A stretch of DNA of 64,000 nucleotides from Paenibacillus sp. J23TS9 (GCF_018403225.1 NZ_BOSG01000006.1:124001-188000); one strand, 5' to 3'. Positions 27,835 to 37,008 are shown, counted from the stretch's first letter. Notes: generated by a model not told the origin, from the letters alone. Translations and numbers: made by a program.

Positions 27835-29661
27835 TCACTGACCCCCTATTCCTTTCGTCAAATCGGCCTTCCCGAACTTCACGGCCAGCAGGTACACCGT
27901 GACCACGATCGCGATAATGATCATCAGCACGACGTTGGTCAGCTGCTCATACCCCTTTTCCACATAATAAAAGGTGAGCGTGGTCAGCGTCTCCGTCCGC
28001 GGCGTGACGAGCATGATGATCAGCTCCATCTCTTTCATCGCCCCGATGAAGACGAGGATGAACGCGGACAGCAGGCTTTTGCGGCTCAGCGGCAGCAGCA
28101 GGCGCCGGAACCGCGTAAACCAGGACGCTCCGCCGAGAACGGCGGCTTCCTCCAGCTCGTTTCCGATCTGCATCAGCGAGGCGCCGCCCGCTTTGACCGT
28201 AAATGGAAGCTCCTTGACCACCGTAATCAGAATAATGATCGTAATCGTACCGTACAGGGCGGGGATGAACAGCACGGGCTTCGCGAACATCGTGATATAA
28301 ATCGCTGCCAGGGAAATGCCGGGAATGAAATACGGGAAAAACGATAGCTGATCTACGAGCCGGCCCATCGCGGTATTTTTGCCCCGGGCGACGACATAAC
28401 CGAAGAGAAGTCCCATCACGGCGGCGATCACCGATGCGATGCCTGCGATCATCAGCGAATTTTTCAAGGCAAGCAGGAAAATCGGATTTTGCAGCACGCC
28501 CTTTTCTCCGGTGTTAATGCTCGGATCCGAGCCTCCCAGCCAGTAGTGCAGGGTAAGATTGGCCGCATTAAAGGAACCATCCTTAAGCAAAAACGTTTGC
28601 AGCAGCAGCACCAGCAGCGGTACGACCGCGACGATGACCATGCCGATCACCGTCGCTGCCGCCGCGGGAAGCTTCCATCTACCGAGAGTCGTATACGTTA
28701 CCGAGCTGCCTTTACCCGACACCGTGACATAACTGCGCCTGCGCCCGATCAGGCGCTGGTTCAGATATATGGCTCCAATGGAGATGAGCATCAGCGTCAG
28801 GGATAGCACGTTGGCTTCCGTCGTCAGCCGCGAGCGCATGCTGGAATACAGCATCGTTGAGATCATGTAAAAGTTGACCGGTGTCCCCAGCAGCGCAGGT
28901 ACGCCGTAGGAACTGACCGCCTTGGTGAAAATCAGGATAAAACCCGATAGCACGGACGGCAGCACCAGCGGGAACACGATCCGGCGCAGCACCTGCAGAC
29001 GGCCCGCTCCGACCATCTCCGCCGCTTCCTCCAGCTGGCTATTCATCGAGCTTAAAGCCGCGCCAACCAGAAGGAAAAAATAGACGCTGTCATGGATGGA
29101 CAGGGTCATGACAATCGGTACATAACCATAAGAAATCCAGTCGGGAGGCGCCACATGCAGCAGCGACTGCAGAATGCCGGGCGTCCCGCCGATTTTGCTG
29201 TTTTTGAAAAAGGTCAGCCAGGCCTGGGACAGCATCCAGGAAGGCAGCAAATACGGAATAATCGCCAGAAACGTGATCGTTTTCTTGAACGGAATGTCCG
29301 TGCGCGTGACCAGCCAAGCCAGACCGCAGCCGAGAATCATGGATACCGCGGATACCGACAGCCCCACCGACAAAGCGTTCACCACAGGCTTATAAAAGAG
29401 AGACCAGCTGATATCGCTCGCCAGCACGCGCTGCCAATGGTAGAAGGTCAAATGACCGGGATCGGCTGCCGCCGTGAGCCGGGCATCCTGCGTTCTCCAA
29501 ACCAACGTCGTATAGATCATGTGAAGTACAGGCCAGACGATCGTGTACGCCAGAAACAGAAGGGCCGCCGCCCCGATCAGGTACAGCGGATTCCGCAGCG
29601 CATTCCGGCACCGGTTGAGCCACCTCGTCTGCCATGCATGCAGTGCAGGTCTATGAAGCAC
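27835..29661 (-). CDS. ABC importer permease, two fused permease domains (FbpB/AfuB-like)
   Basis: 608 residues with about 12 TM helices in two homologous halves; each half carries an EAA loop (EEAAEMVGAGRLQVLRRIVFP and EEAAVLGGASWFTRFRRLLLP). Fused permeases are typical of FbpB, ThiP and AfuB. GTG start with AGGAGGAG in place. It lies between the binding protein and ATPase genes; the gap to the binding protein holds a stem-loop. Confidence 0.92.
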   Translation of the reverse strand: MLHRPALHAWQTRWLNRCRNALRNPLYLIGAAALLFLAYTIVWPVLHMIYTTLVWRTQDARLTAAADPGHLTFYHWQRVLASDISWSLFYKPVVNALSVGLSVSAVSMILGCGLAWLVTRTDIPFKKTITFLAIIPYLLPSWMLSQAWLTFFKNSKIGGTPGILQSLLHVAPPDWISYGYVPIVMTLSIHDSVYFFLLVGAALSSMNSQLEEAAEMVGAGRLQVLRRIVFPLVLPSVLSGFILIFTKAVSSYGVPALLGTPVNFYMISTMLYSSMRSRLTTEANVLSLTLMLISIGAIYLNQRLIGRRRSYVTVSGKGSSVTYTTLGRWKLPAAAATVIGMVIVAVVPLLVLLLQTFLLKDGSFNAANLTLHYWLGGSDPSINTGEKGVLQNPIFLLALKNSLMIAGIASVIAAVMGLLFGYVVARGKNTAMGRLVDQLSFFPYFIPGISLAAIYITMFAKPVLFIPALYGTITIIILITVVKELPFTVKAGGASLMQIGNELEEAAVLGGASWFTRFRRLLLPLSRKSLLSAFILVFIGAMKEMELIIMLVTPRTETLTTLTFYYVEKGYEQLTNVVLMIIIAIVVTVYLLAVKFGKADLTKGIGGQ

Positions 29662-29690
29662 GGTTATCTCCTCCTGTCATTTGATGGAAC

Positions 29691-29708
29691 GGCTGCCTCT
29701 CGGCAGCC
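29691..29708 (-). terminator. Stem-loop between binding protein and permease genes
   Basis: GGCTGCC-GAGA-GGCAGCC without a long T-run. Such hairpins often protect the binding-protein mRNA or attenuate read-through, giving more binding protein than permease. Confidence 0.55.
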
Positions 29709-29731
29709 TCTTTCACACTCATGAGGAACCG

Positions 29732-30964
29732 TTATTTTTGCTTAATCCAGAAATCCCGCACCTTCGGCGAGGCAAAATACAAAGCTTCTCCGTCATAATT
29801 CCACAGGTTCAGCTGTTCGAATGAAATCTCGTTTTTGGTCTTCACGTCGGAACGGGGAACCCAGGAGCCCACCTCGTTAAAAGGGTTCATGCCCTCGCCC
29901 TGCCCATCCTTCCCGCCCATCATCCAGCGGATGAACAGCTTGCCTGCCGCTTCATGCGGCGCTTTGTTGGCGAGGAACAGGTAACCCGAGTCGGGAACCG
30001 ATGTTTTCGGCTTGATGTCGTAAATCGGCAGAATGCTCCAGCCCTTCTCCTCCACCTTGGACACATCGCCGGATACTGCCAATCCGATCGCGTCGCTGTC
30101 TGCTTTGCCGATCGCATCCAATACGTCGTCGCTTCCTTTTAATACAACCAGCCCGTTAGCGAACAGCTGCTGGATAAATTCATAGCCTGCATTTTCGGTG
30201 CCGTGCAGCTCGATATCCTTCCCGAACTTTTCCTTATAAGCAGCCGCCATATCCTCGCTGTTCACGACCATGGTCGTAAACAGGTCCATAAAGGCCGGGG
30301 AGCTGAGCGGATCAGCGGTATACACCTTGCCTTTATACTCCGGCGTTGTCAGGTCCCACCAGTTCGTAATGGGAGCGGTTTTGTAATGCTCGGTGTTATA
30401 GAAGACGGTGCGGAATTCCAGGTAATTGGCATACCCTTCCGCTTGCGTGCGATAGGGCTCGTCGACCATGGGAGCCAAATCCTCCGGCAAATATTTGATG
30501 TAACGGCCCGGCTTCACCATTTCTTCCTCCACGGCTCCGCTGACTTCCTTCGTAATGATCACGTCGGGATTGAATTGCCCCGCGTCCTGCTCCTTCGTCA
30601 CCTTATCCATCATTTCATCGGATTTCACTTTGCTGACCTCGACTTTGATCTCCGGGTACTGCTTCATGAACGTCTCCGCAGCATCGTTCGCGCGGCCCGA
30701 GGTGGAGTAGACGATGAGCTTGCCTTCTTGCTTGGCCTGCTCATACAGCGCTTCGACCGTTTCATTATTTGCAGCCGGTTTCTTTGTCTGGCTTGATCCC
30801 TGCACCGCGTTTGCGGGCTTCGACGCATCCGCATCCGGGCTACTTCCTCCCGCCTTACCGCATGCAGTTAGCAGCAGAACCGTGCCCAATACCAGAACCG
30901 CCGCTTTACCTGGCTTATAGGATCGAAGCCCGGAGCCTATCGGGTTTTTCCATTTCATTTTCAT
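29732..30964 (-). CDS. Lipoprotein solute-binding protein, AfuA/FbpA class
   Basis: 410 residues from the ATG at 30962-30964, chosen because GGGAGG overlaps the earlier in-frame ATG (30982) and would serve this one. Lipobox LLTAC, then an Asp/Asn/Lys-rich spacer. The binding fold opens with LIVYSTSGRANDAAETFMKQYP, the class motif of Fe3+, 2-aminoethylphosphonate and AfuA-type hexose-phosphate binders. I see no tyrosine pair like that of iron-binding FbpA, and the operon has RpiR and PHP proteins, so an organophosphate is a better guess than iron. First gene of the operon. Confidence 0.87.
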   Translation of the reverse strand: MKMKWKNPIGSGLRSYKPGKAAVLVLGTVLLLTACGKAGGSSPDADASKPANAVQGSSQTKKPAANNETVEALYEQAKQEGKLIVYSTSGRANDAAETFMKQYPEIKVEVSKVKSDEMMDKVTKEQDAGQFNPDVIITKEVSGAVEEEMVKPGRYIKYLPEDLAPMVDEPYRTQAEGYANYLEFRTVFYNTEHYKTAPITNWWDLTTPEYKGKVYTADPLSSPAFMDLFTTMVVNSEDMAAAYKEKFGKDIELHGTENAGYEFIQQLFANGLVVLKGSDDVLDAIGKADSDAIGLAVSGDVSKVEEKGWSILPIYDIKPKTSVPDSGYLFLANKAPHEAAGKLFIRWMMGGKDGQGEGMNPFNEVGSWVPRSDVKTKNEISFEQLNLWNYDGEALYFASPKVRDFWIKQK

Positions 30965-31022
30965 TTGAGTTTGGCCTCCCATATCGAATCAAGTATTGTA
31001 GAGCATCCGGATTTCGCTTACA

Positions 31023-31050
31023 CCTTTACTATAGAGATGGAGTGTAAAGG
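31023..31050. promoter_or_regulatory. Inverted repeat upstream of the PHP/RpiR importer operon
   Basis: CCTTTAC and GTAAAGG (7-bp arms, 14-bp spacer) lie about 60 bp before the binding-protein start; the TATAGT -10-like hexamer is inside the spacer on the minus strand. A candidate operator for the operon's own RpiR regulator. Confidence 0.4.
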
Positions 31051-31126
31051 GAATATTAGGCGAGAAGATAGATTTGGTAAAAAATTATTATTAATATAAT
31101 TACGATATTAAATTTTCATTTTATAT

Positions 31127-31173
31127 AAAAACGAAGCAGCCCCAGATAATGTAAATGGGCTGCTTCGTTTTTT
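31127..31173 (-). terminator. Terminator after the metallopeptidase gene
   Basis: AACGAAGCAGCCC and GGGCTGCTTCGTT form a 13-bp stem with T-runs on both sides, so it can act in both directions. Confidence 0.88.
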
Positions 31174-31211
31174 CATTTTCTATGATGCAATGCATAATGA
31201 TGAGGGCCGTA

Positions 31212-31874
31212 TTACAATGTCATTGCTTGTCCATACCTTGCCAGGAACGCTTCCTTTTCTTTATAATCCGGCATCACGCTTCCTACTCGTCTCCAGAAAG
31301 AACGATCATGATTCATATGCGTGAGGTGACATAGTTCATGGATGATCACATAATCAATCACTTCCATGGGCGCCATGGCTAGACGATAATTGAAGGTTAG
31401 ATGCTTGTCCGAACTGCAGCTTCCCCACTTGGTGCTGGACTCCACGATATCCATGGTTTTAGGTTTTACTTTGAGCTGCTTCTGATATATTTTCATTCGT
31501 TCCTGAACAATCTTTTTACAGCTGGAGAAATAAAACTTCTTCAGCTCGCGCTTAAGCTCCTCTTCATTCAGATCCTTCGTTTCAATTAACTCATGAAGAA
31601 AATGATATTCCCCCAGAAGAAGAAACTTACCTTTATCTTGATATTCCTTTGTTTTCGGAGCTTCACGAGTTTTCGCAATGGCATCTAATTGTTCCAAGAT
31701 CCTTTTCCCATGCTGCTTCACAGCACTCATCACTTTATCATCACAAGTGCCATTAGGAGCTTTCACAGTAATAAGACCTGTAGGATCCATTTGAATCGAC
31801 ATCTTTTTCCGAGGTCCAAATGCCACATGGAATTCGATGATTTGCTGTTCAAATTCAATTTTCATGATCAACAT
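31212..31874 (-). CDS. M48-like (YgjP/WLM type) metallopeptidase
   Basis: 220 residues, cytoplasmic. Zinc motif HELCHLTHMNHDRSFW: HExxH with a downstream histidine as in the YgjP/UPF (DUF45) group, preceded by SSTKWGSCSSDKHLTFNYRLAMAP, which is highly diagnostic. These are often linked to restriction or stress functions, but the substrate is unknown. The RBS is poor for both the first ATG (31874) and the one three codons later. A 43-bp piece of the active-site region is duplicated as a relic at 24975. Confidence 0.87.
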   Translation of the reverse strand: MLIMKIEFEQQIIEFHVAFGPRKKMSIQMDPTGLITVKAPNGTCDDKVMSAVKQHGKRILEQLDAIAKTREAPKTKEYQDKGKFLLLGEYHFLHELIETKDLNEEELKRELKKFYFSSCKKIVQERMKIYQKQLKVKPKTMDIVESSTKWGSCSSDKHLTFNYRLAMAPMEVIDYVIIHELCHLTHMNHDRSFWRRVGSVMPDYKEKEAFLARYGQAMTL

Positions 31875-31915
31875 CGTTTCTATAAGATTATTTCTAAATA
31901 CACTATTGGTTTCCG

Positions 31916-32431
31916 TTATCCCTTGATAAATACGATCTTCACGCCCACAACCTGATTCTGATTATCTGTGGTCATATACACCCCATAGGTACCGTCACCT
32001 ATACCTGTTCGCGACACGACGCCGCCGTCCATCACGCCTGCTTCTTCCCCGCTTTCGGTGATATCGCAGCAGGAATCATACCATTCATTATCGGTATCCG
32101 TACCCCCTTTTGGAGCATTCGCGTCAGGAATCCTATATTTACTCATATCAAAAATCCCTGCTTGTCCGCTATCCACTCCAACAATAAATGGACATTTCAC
32201 CCATTCCAAATAGGACTCTTGTTCAGCCACTAAATGGTGGTAAGCCGTTAGTTTGGAGCAAGCTTCGCCCCACTCCCTCACTTCAACCTTCTCCACTTGC
32301 CCTACCCAGGTGCCGTTCAATACGTTATCTAATACTCCCATAATGATGGAAGTGGTATTTAGTTCGTAACAAGGGTCGGATACAACCAGTTGGCCGGAAT
32401 TCACTTCAAAATTGCCCAGTTGAATATTCAA
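31916..32431 (-). CDS. DUF4241-like protein
   Basis: 171 residues. The frame extends to 32446, but GGAGG is spaced 8 bp from the TTG at 32429-32431, giving the start NIQLGNFEVNSGQLVVSDPCY. Features: SDPCY near the N-terminus, GVDSGQAGIFDMSKYR in the middle and GDGTYGVYMTTDNQNQVVG at the end, matching the DUF4241 pattern as I know it. Function unknown; soluble, acidic, with several cysteines (YDSCCDI). Some relatives occur as immunity-like proteins. Confidence 0.6.
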   Translation of the reverse strand: MNIQLGNFEVNSGQLVVSDPCYELNTTSIIMGVLDNVLNGTWVGQVEKVEVREWGEACSKLTAYHHLVAEQESYLEWVKCPFIVGVDSGQAGIFDMSKYRIPDANAPKGGTDTDNEWYDSCCDITESGEEAGVMDGGVVSRTGIGDGTYGVYMTTDNQNQVVGVKIVFIKG

Positions 32432-32511
32432 TGAGAATGCCTCCAATGTCTGCGTAAGATGATATCGTTATTTTAGCATGCCATGATATAACTTTTAAAT
32501 CCGACGGCAAA

Positions 32512-32536
32512 AAAGCCGATCTTGTCAGATCGACTT
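32512..32536 (-). terminator. Terminator after the HEPN-like/unknown gene pair
   Basis: AAAG-CGATCT-TGTC-AGATCG-CTTT with one mismatch and a following T6 on the minus strand. Confidence 0.7.
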
Positions 32537-32700
32537 TCTCAAACGGAAATGATTGTGCGATTGTCTGATGATTGGTCCAGGCCCTATCTGATTTTGATCC
32601 GTAACCATTTATCCAGCGTATACCCAGATTCCAAAAGCGGAAAAGGAATTTCCTGTAGGTAACCCTGTTTTCGTAATCAATATTGAGGCTGTCATTATTC

Positions 32701-33135
32701 TTAGCAAAGTTCTGCCTTTAAATTTCCTTTTATTGTTAATGTATCTTCTTTTTTCACAACAATCTTTTCTTCAAATTCTACTAATATGTTTCTACCCAGA
32801 TTTTCGATATCGCAGATAAGCGTATAATCATCTTCAATCCCCCTTACTGTAGCTGCAGCAGTAATATGGGAAGATTCATGTATAGGTTGTGAAAATTCAC
32901 CGGTAGCTTCCGATAAAATGTGTACAACTGAGTAGTCGTGAACCAAATCAATTCCAATATCCATAGTAACACTTTGACCTATATTCAGAAACTTCGACTG
33001 CTCTCCCCCTTCTAAGTACTCCTCATGTTGAATTAGATGGACCCACAGCTTCTTTTGTATGTTTTTCACATGTATATAAATAAGTCGTTCATATCCATCA
33101 GCAATTATTTTTTCGATTCTTCCGTTAATTATCAT
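32701..33135 (-). CDS. Hypothetical protein paired with HEPN-like gene
   Basis: 144 residues from the ATG at 33135 (AGGA 5 bp upstream; the frame is open to 33213 but overlaps the upstream gene). Beta-rich sequence with MIINGRIEKIIADGYERLIYIHV at the N-terminus and a repeated Ile/Val-alternating pattern; no TM helix, no recognised domain. It begins 7 bp after the stop of the HEPN-like gene, so the two form a small operon and may act as a pair. Confidence 0.55.
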   Translation of the reverse strand: MIINGRIEKIIADGYERLIYIHVKNIQKKLWVHLIQHEEYLEGGEQSKFLNIGQSVTMDIGIDLVHDYSVVHILSEATGEFSQPIHESSHITAAATVRGIEDDYTLICDIENLGRNILVEFEEKIVVKKEDTLTIKGNLKAELC

Positions 33136-33142
33136 GAGATTC

Positions 33143-33643
33143 CTAAACGCTCCCTCTAAAAATAGAGTGATATTGCTCTTTGTAAAGGGAAGTGACACTA
33201 GCTGATAGGGCAATCAGTACATCATCCACTCGGTTCAGTAGTCTCTTAAGTTGCGAGGTGTGCATTTGCTGGATAAGAGAAATATCTTTGCTGCTCGACA
33301 GAAAATGAATCGTATGAATAAACATCACAGTATCCAAATCAGGGACTGACTCTTGCACGGTTAGTTGAATGACATCATTCAGCGATAATGAATAAGGAGG
33401 AGGCATGCAGTTGTTCACCTTCATATACAATGCCTTCAGCATGTGTTCCAAAGCACGGTCACTTAATAGAATGCACACATGAGCCGAGGATGGGTGGATA
33501 TAACGGGCTGCCGAGTTCATATAAATCTGTGATAGATTCTGCAGCTTCAATATCATCTTCGCTTGAATGGAGCTGCGTTCCTGTATTCTTGACATCTCAT
33601 TTTCAAAATCTCTGCATTCATCTATGGAGGTCGAATGATTCAC
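33143..33643 (-). CDS. HEPN-like helical protein
   Basis: 166 residues, all-alpha. The central SSAHVCILLSDRALEHMLKALYMKV followed by PPPYSLSLNDVIQL has the HEPN spacing (amphipathic helix, then a short linker, then a second helix). The RxxxxH RNase motif of toxic HEPNs is not visible, so it may be a non-catalytic nucleotide-binding type. GTG start with GGAG 9 bp upstream. Co-transcribed with the unknown gene downstream; divergent from an XRE regulator. Confidence 0.5.
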   Translation of the reverse strand: MNHSTSIDECRDFENEMSRIQERSSIQAKMILKLQNLSQIYMNSAARYIHPSSAHVCILLSDRALEHMLKALYMKVNNCMPPPYSLSLNDVIQLTVQESVPDLDTVMFIHTIHFLSSSKDISLIQQMHTSQLKRLLNRVDDVLIALSASVTSLYKEQYHSIFRGSV

Positions 33644-33832
33644 ATGCTTCAGCTCCCATTAGGTTATTGCACGATTTACTTTATGTAGTTATGATTTTGC
33701 GAATCGTGGAAATACTTATATGTACCATTATACAACAAAATAATATCCATATATATTATTTATGATATTTCAAAGACAGTGTATAGCTAATGGTATTTTA
33801 TCTACACTTTTTAGTAGAGAGGTGTGGAAGGG

Positions 33833-34174
33833 ATGACGGATAAGGAAATACTGCTTCGGGTCGGATCCCGCATTCGCGAGCTGAGGAAGGAAAAAGGCTT
33901 GACGCAGGAAGCCCTCGGCGAAAAAGGCGGCTTTCACTTTTCATATATCGGACAAATCGAACGCGGCGAGAAGAACGTCGCTCTATTGAACCTCGCTAAA
34001 ATTGCAGAAGCCTTAGAAGTGGATATATCGCTGCTCTTCATTCAGACAAATCGGGACAATAGCGAAGAATCCAAAGCAGATATTCAGGAGATTAACTACA
34101 TACTGAACCAGCAGAACGCGCAAAAGGTCGCAATGGCGAAAAATGTGGTAAAAGAAATTTTTAATTATAAGTGA
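33833..34174 (+). CDS. XRE-family transcriptional regulator
   Basis: 113 residues. Helix-turn-helix at about 8-62: VGSRIRELRKEKGLTQEALGEKGGFHFSYIGQIERGEKNV, a Cro/C1-type domain, followed by a short helical tail. The ATG at 33833 is chosen over the in-frame GTG at 33824, because the AGAGAGG motif nearly touches the GTG. It is divergent from the HEPN-like operon and could control it. Ends at a hairpin (34191-34230). Confidence 0.87.
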   Translation: MTDKEILLRVGSRIRELRKEKGLTQEALGEKGGFHFSYIGQIERGEKNVALLNLAKIAEALEVDISLLFIQTNRDNSEESKADIQEINYILNQQNAQKVAMAKNVVKEIFNYK

Positions 34175-34190
34175 GCTGCCCATGAAATGT

Positions 34191-34230
34191 AAAATGACTG
34201 ATTGGAATTCAAATTCCGATCAGTCATTTT
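34191..34230 (+). terminator. Hairpin after the XRE gene
   Basis: AAAATGACTGAT and ATCAGTCATTTT enclose a second pairing (GGAATT/AATTCC). The T-run is short (TTTTGCGTTTG). Confidence 0.7.
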
Positions 34231-34432
34231 GCGTTTGATTGCCACATTCTTCTCTTTTCCGCGGTTCCAGCACTTAGGAGAACAGGTGGCTGCCGGCAGA
34301 TCTGTTTTTTAAAAGATTTACTAAATGATGTAACTTCAGTGAAAATTTATTTGTTTTATATTATATGGTAAACAGCAGTACGATTTTTGCATATCGTCGT
34401 TAAGTAAACACAATAGTGGGAGGGAGATATAA

Positions 34433-35119
34433 ATGAGTTGCAATGAAAGAAAAATACTTAACATGAAGAGGCTGATTCTCGGAGGTACACTTGTTGGAGT
34501 CTTTGTATTGATTACATCTATCACACTAATAGCTGATAATCAGAAGAGATATGTGTTCGAAAAATCAGTTTTGATAACAGATGAAAACCGAGATCAAATT
34601 GGTAAAGAAGCATTTAGCGATTATTATATCGTTAATCACAATGGAAAATTTATTGATTCTTCAGGAAATGAAATTTCACAAGAGGACTTACTCCCTAAAA
34701 AAACGGAGGATATTCCTGAAAACAGAATTATTAAACAAATAAAATACGAAAACTTTAAACCAAGCTCAATTATTGAATTTGAAGGACAATAAAAAAATGG
34801 GGTAACTATTTCACCAGAAATATTTACTATAAACGCATCTGTAAACATTCTAACAAAAACGGATGGAGAGGGGTGGGATTTAAAAGAAGGAGATAAAATA
34901 CAATATGATTTCGAGAAATATCAATCGGAGGTGGTTGAGAATCAAAACTTAATTATTGGTTATATCAAGGATGGTGTGTTAATTAAAGGCGAAGTATTCA
35001 GTCAATTAAAAGGTGCATACAAATTATCTATTAATGAACCTGGGAAATACTATGTATACCTAATAAGCGCGAGTTCTGACCCTATAGCCTTGAAAAATGG
35101 AACTATAAAGACAAAGTAA
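34433..35119 (+). pseudogene. Membrane-anchored/secreted protein gene interrupted by an in-frame stop
   Basis: GGGAGGGAG precedes the ATG. The first 119 codons give a short cytoplasmic N-tail, one TM helix (about 11-33, LILGGTLVGVFVLITSITLI) and a hydrophilic domain, then a TAA at 34790-34792. The same frame continues without another stop to 35119 (KNGVTISPEIFTINASVNIL ... GKYYVYLISASSDPIALKNG), a beta-sandwich-like end that looks like the natural continuation. One nonsense change next to an A7 run explains the break; a sequencing error is possible. No family recognised with confidence. Confidence 0.65.
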
Positions 35120-35152
35120 AAACCCGATCCTGGCATGTAAACCAGTCGGGTT
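35117..35152. terminator. Hairpin between convergent genes
   Basis: AACCCGA...TCGGGTT with an inner CTGG/CCAG pairing. The T-run is on the minus side, so it mainly serves the leftward YjfB-like gene and importer operon. Confidence 0.65.
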
Positions 35153-35287
35153 AAAGGGAAGACAGAAAACCTCAATATAGGCTCCTATCCATTATGAAGA
35201 AAATCCTTGTATCTCTTTGGTATGTCTTTTGTATATCGAATGTGCTTACTAATTACACACCAATCTTTCTATACATAAGACATGGAA

Positions 35288-35464
35288 TCACACCGAAATG
35301 TCAATGCGCTTTCCCAGATTGGGATCGACGCTTTTCTCGATCATCCGCACAAGATTCTGACCCTGCACTTCTGCCTGGCCCTTGGCCATGCCGAGCACCG
35401 ACAAGCTTACCTGTTGAGCCAACGATGCCTGACTCATGGATGTAGATAAAGCTGCAATATCCAT
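35288..35464 (-). CDS. YjfB-family small protein (putative motility protein)
   Basis: 58 residues starting MDIAALSTSMSQASLAQQVS and ending LGKRIDISV. AGGAGG sits 7 bp before the ATG. The alternating Ala/Ser/Gln N-terminal helix, the central LGMAKGQAEVQGQNLVRMIE and the basic end fit the YjfB family, annotated as a putative motility protein in Bacillus; the role is not established. It lies 80 bp after the stop of the importer binding protein with no terminator between, so it may receive read-through from that operon. Confidence 0.75.
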   Translation of the reverse strand: MDIAALSTSMSQASLAQQVSLSVLGMAKGQAEVQGQNLVRMIEKSVDPNLGKRIDISV

Positions 35465-35544
35465 CACGCCACCTCCTCTTGTTTACTATCGGCATTCATC
35501 GGAATTCTCATCAATCCCAACAAGGGTCCATCCAGCTGTAAACC

Positions 35545-37008
35545 TTATTTTTTAGCTAAAAATTCATCTAATTGACGCTGTACCTCTGCTACATATTCAT
35601 CAATGCCTGCTGTCTTTAACTTCTTAACGGCCTTAGGATACTCTGTATCGAAATCCAAAAAACCGGAGCGGATCGCAGCTAAATCCTTGCCCGCGACTTC
35701 TTTCAGGGCCGTCTCTATTTTCTTAACCTTCTCATTATTAAACCGGAAGCCGAGTGAAGCGGATCGGATCGCTTGATCATCCCAGCTTTTATACTTATCG
35801 ATGGACTCTTGTGCTACATCCGGTCCGAACATTTGGTAATTTTGGTTTCTAAACATCCATTCATAGAAGAATTCGCTAGAGGTCAGCTTATTGATTCTTC
35901 CATCCACAATTTCGTAATCCTTGCCTTCGACACCATAGAGAGCAAACAGATAATTTTCCTTGGATTTATAAATCCAGTTAATCAGCTTCATGGCTCCTTC
36001 AGGATTCGGGGCTTTTACAGGTATGCCCAGAACTTCTCCGCCTGCGGCCGTAATATAACGTGGTTTATCCTCCGCTAACAGGTATGTTTTAACTCTAGCA
36101 TCCGGTGCATTGGCTTTGATCGCATTAATAATTTCCATTTCCTTGCCCAATGATCCTTCAACCCATAAATATAACCCCGTCTGCATGCGCGAGTCTCTTT
36201 CATTGTATTTAATGGTCAGATCCTCTGAATATAACCCTGCCTCATACATTCCGCGGTTAAACTTCGCTACTTTCTGGAAAGCCTCCGATTCATAATAGCT
36301 ATATGCTTTTTTGCTCTCTTCCCCGAATACGACCAGATCTTCTACGCCGAGCCAGTTATATTGCTCATCGGCATAATATCGGGTTAAAGGTTTGAAGACG
36401 ATGTCGGCAGGTCCTTTCATTTCAGGGAATTTGGCTTTCGCTCTTGTTGCAAATTCTTTTAGATCATCGGCAGTCTTGACGTCGGTCATCCCTACGGCTT
36501 CGAGGATATCCTGACGAACGGCGACCAACTGATACATGGCCGAGGAAGGTGCGTATGCCGATGGAATGCCATATACCTTACCGTCAATCGTTGCGCCTTG
36601 AAGCTGTTCCGTTGGCAATACTTTCAGCATATCCTGACCGTATTTCTCGATTAAATCATCCAGCACCATGGCTTGTTTCTTGTTGACGATTGTAGAAAGA
36701 TCCGGAAGTCCATCCCAATACAGATCGATTGGTTCATTTGCGGCCAGCATAATATCCTTTTGTTCCCAATACTGAGCCCACGGCACAAATACAACCTCTA
36801 CCTTCAAGCCCAGATCGGCTGCCATTTTCTCGGCAAATTCATGACCAAGAAATTCATCCATCCGATCGCTCCGCTCTCCCGGGTACAAAATTCTGACGGT
36901 TTCGAGCTTAGCTGTCCCCTCTGTTTCCTTGTCGCTGCTGCATCCAGCCATCACAGAAACGGACGCGATCAATAATACCAAAAAGATAAGCACTTTCCTC
37001 GCTTTCAT
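35545..37008 (-). CDS. Lipoprotein solute-binding protein of the LacI-linked importer
   Basis: 487 residues. Lipobox VMAGC (cysteine at about 23), acidic spacer, then a family 1 binding fold (VRILYPGERSDRMDEFLGHEF, PIDLYWDGLPDLS, YGIPSAYAPSSAMYQLVAVRQD). It is encoded last, after the two permeases, and should deliver an oligosaccharide to them. The C-terminus is rich in lysine and has no added domain. No ATPase gene is nearby. Confidence 0.88.
   Translation of the reverse strand: MKARKVLIFLVLLIASVSVMAGCSSDKETEGTAKLETVRILYPGERSDRMDEFLGHEFAEKMAADLGLKVEVVFVPWAQYWEQKDIMLAANEPIDLYWDGLPDLSTIVNKKQAMVLDDLIEKYGQDMLKVLPTEQLQGATIDGKVYGIPSAYAPSSAMYQLVAVRQDILEAVGMTDVKTADDLKEFATRAKAKFPEMKGPADIVFKPLTRYYADEQYNWLGVEDLVVFGEESKKAYSYYESEAFQKVAKFNRGMYEAGLYSEDLTIKYNERDSRMQTGLYLWVEGSLGKEMEIINAIKANAPDARVKTYLLAEDKPRYITAAGGEVLGIPVKAPNPEGAMKLINWIYKSKENYLFALYGVEGKDYEIVDGRINKLTSSEFFYEWMFRNQNYQMFGPDVAQESIDKYKSWDDQAIRSASLGFRFNNEKVKKIETALKEVAGKDLAAIRSGFLDFDTEYPKAVKKLKTAGIDEYVAEVQRQLDEFLAKK

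Noticed and set aside
32583..32700. 30-codon minus-strand tail ending LESGYTLDKWLRIKIR
   Set aside because: Looks protein-like but has no start, RBS or partner frame; may be a relic, cannot be supported.
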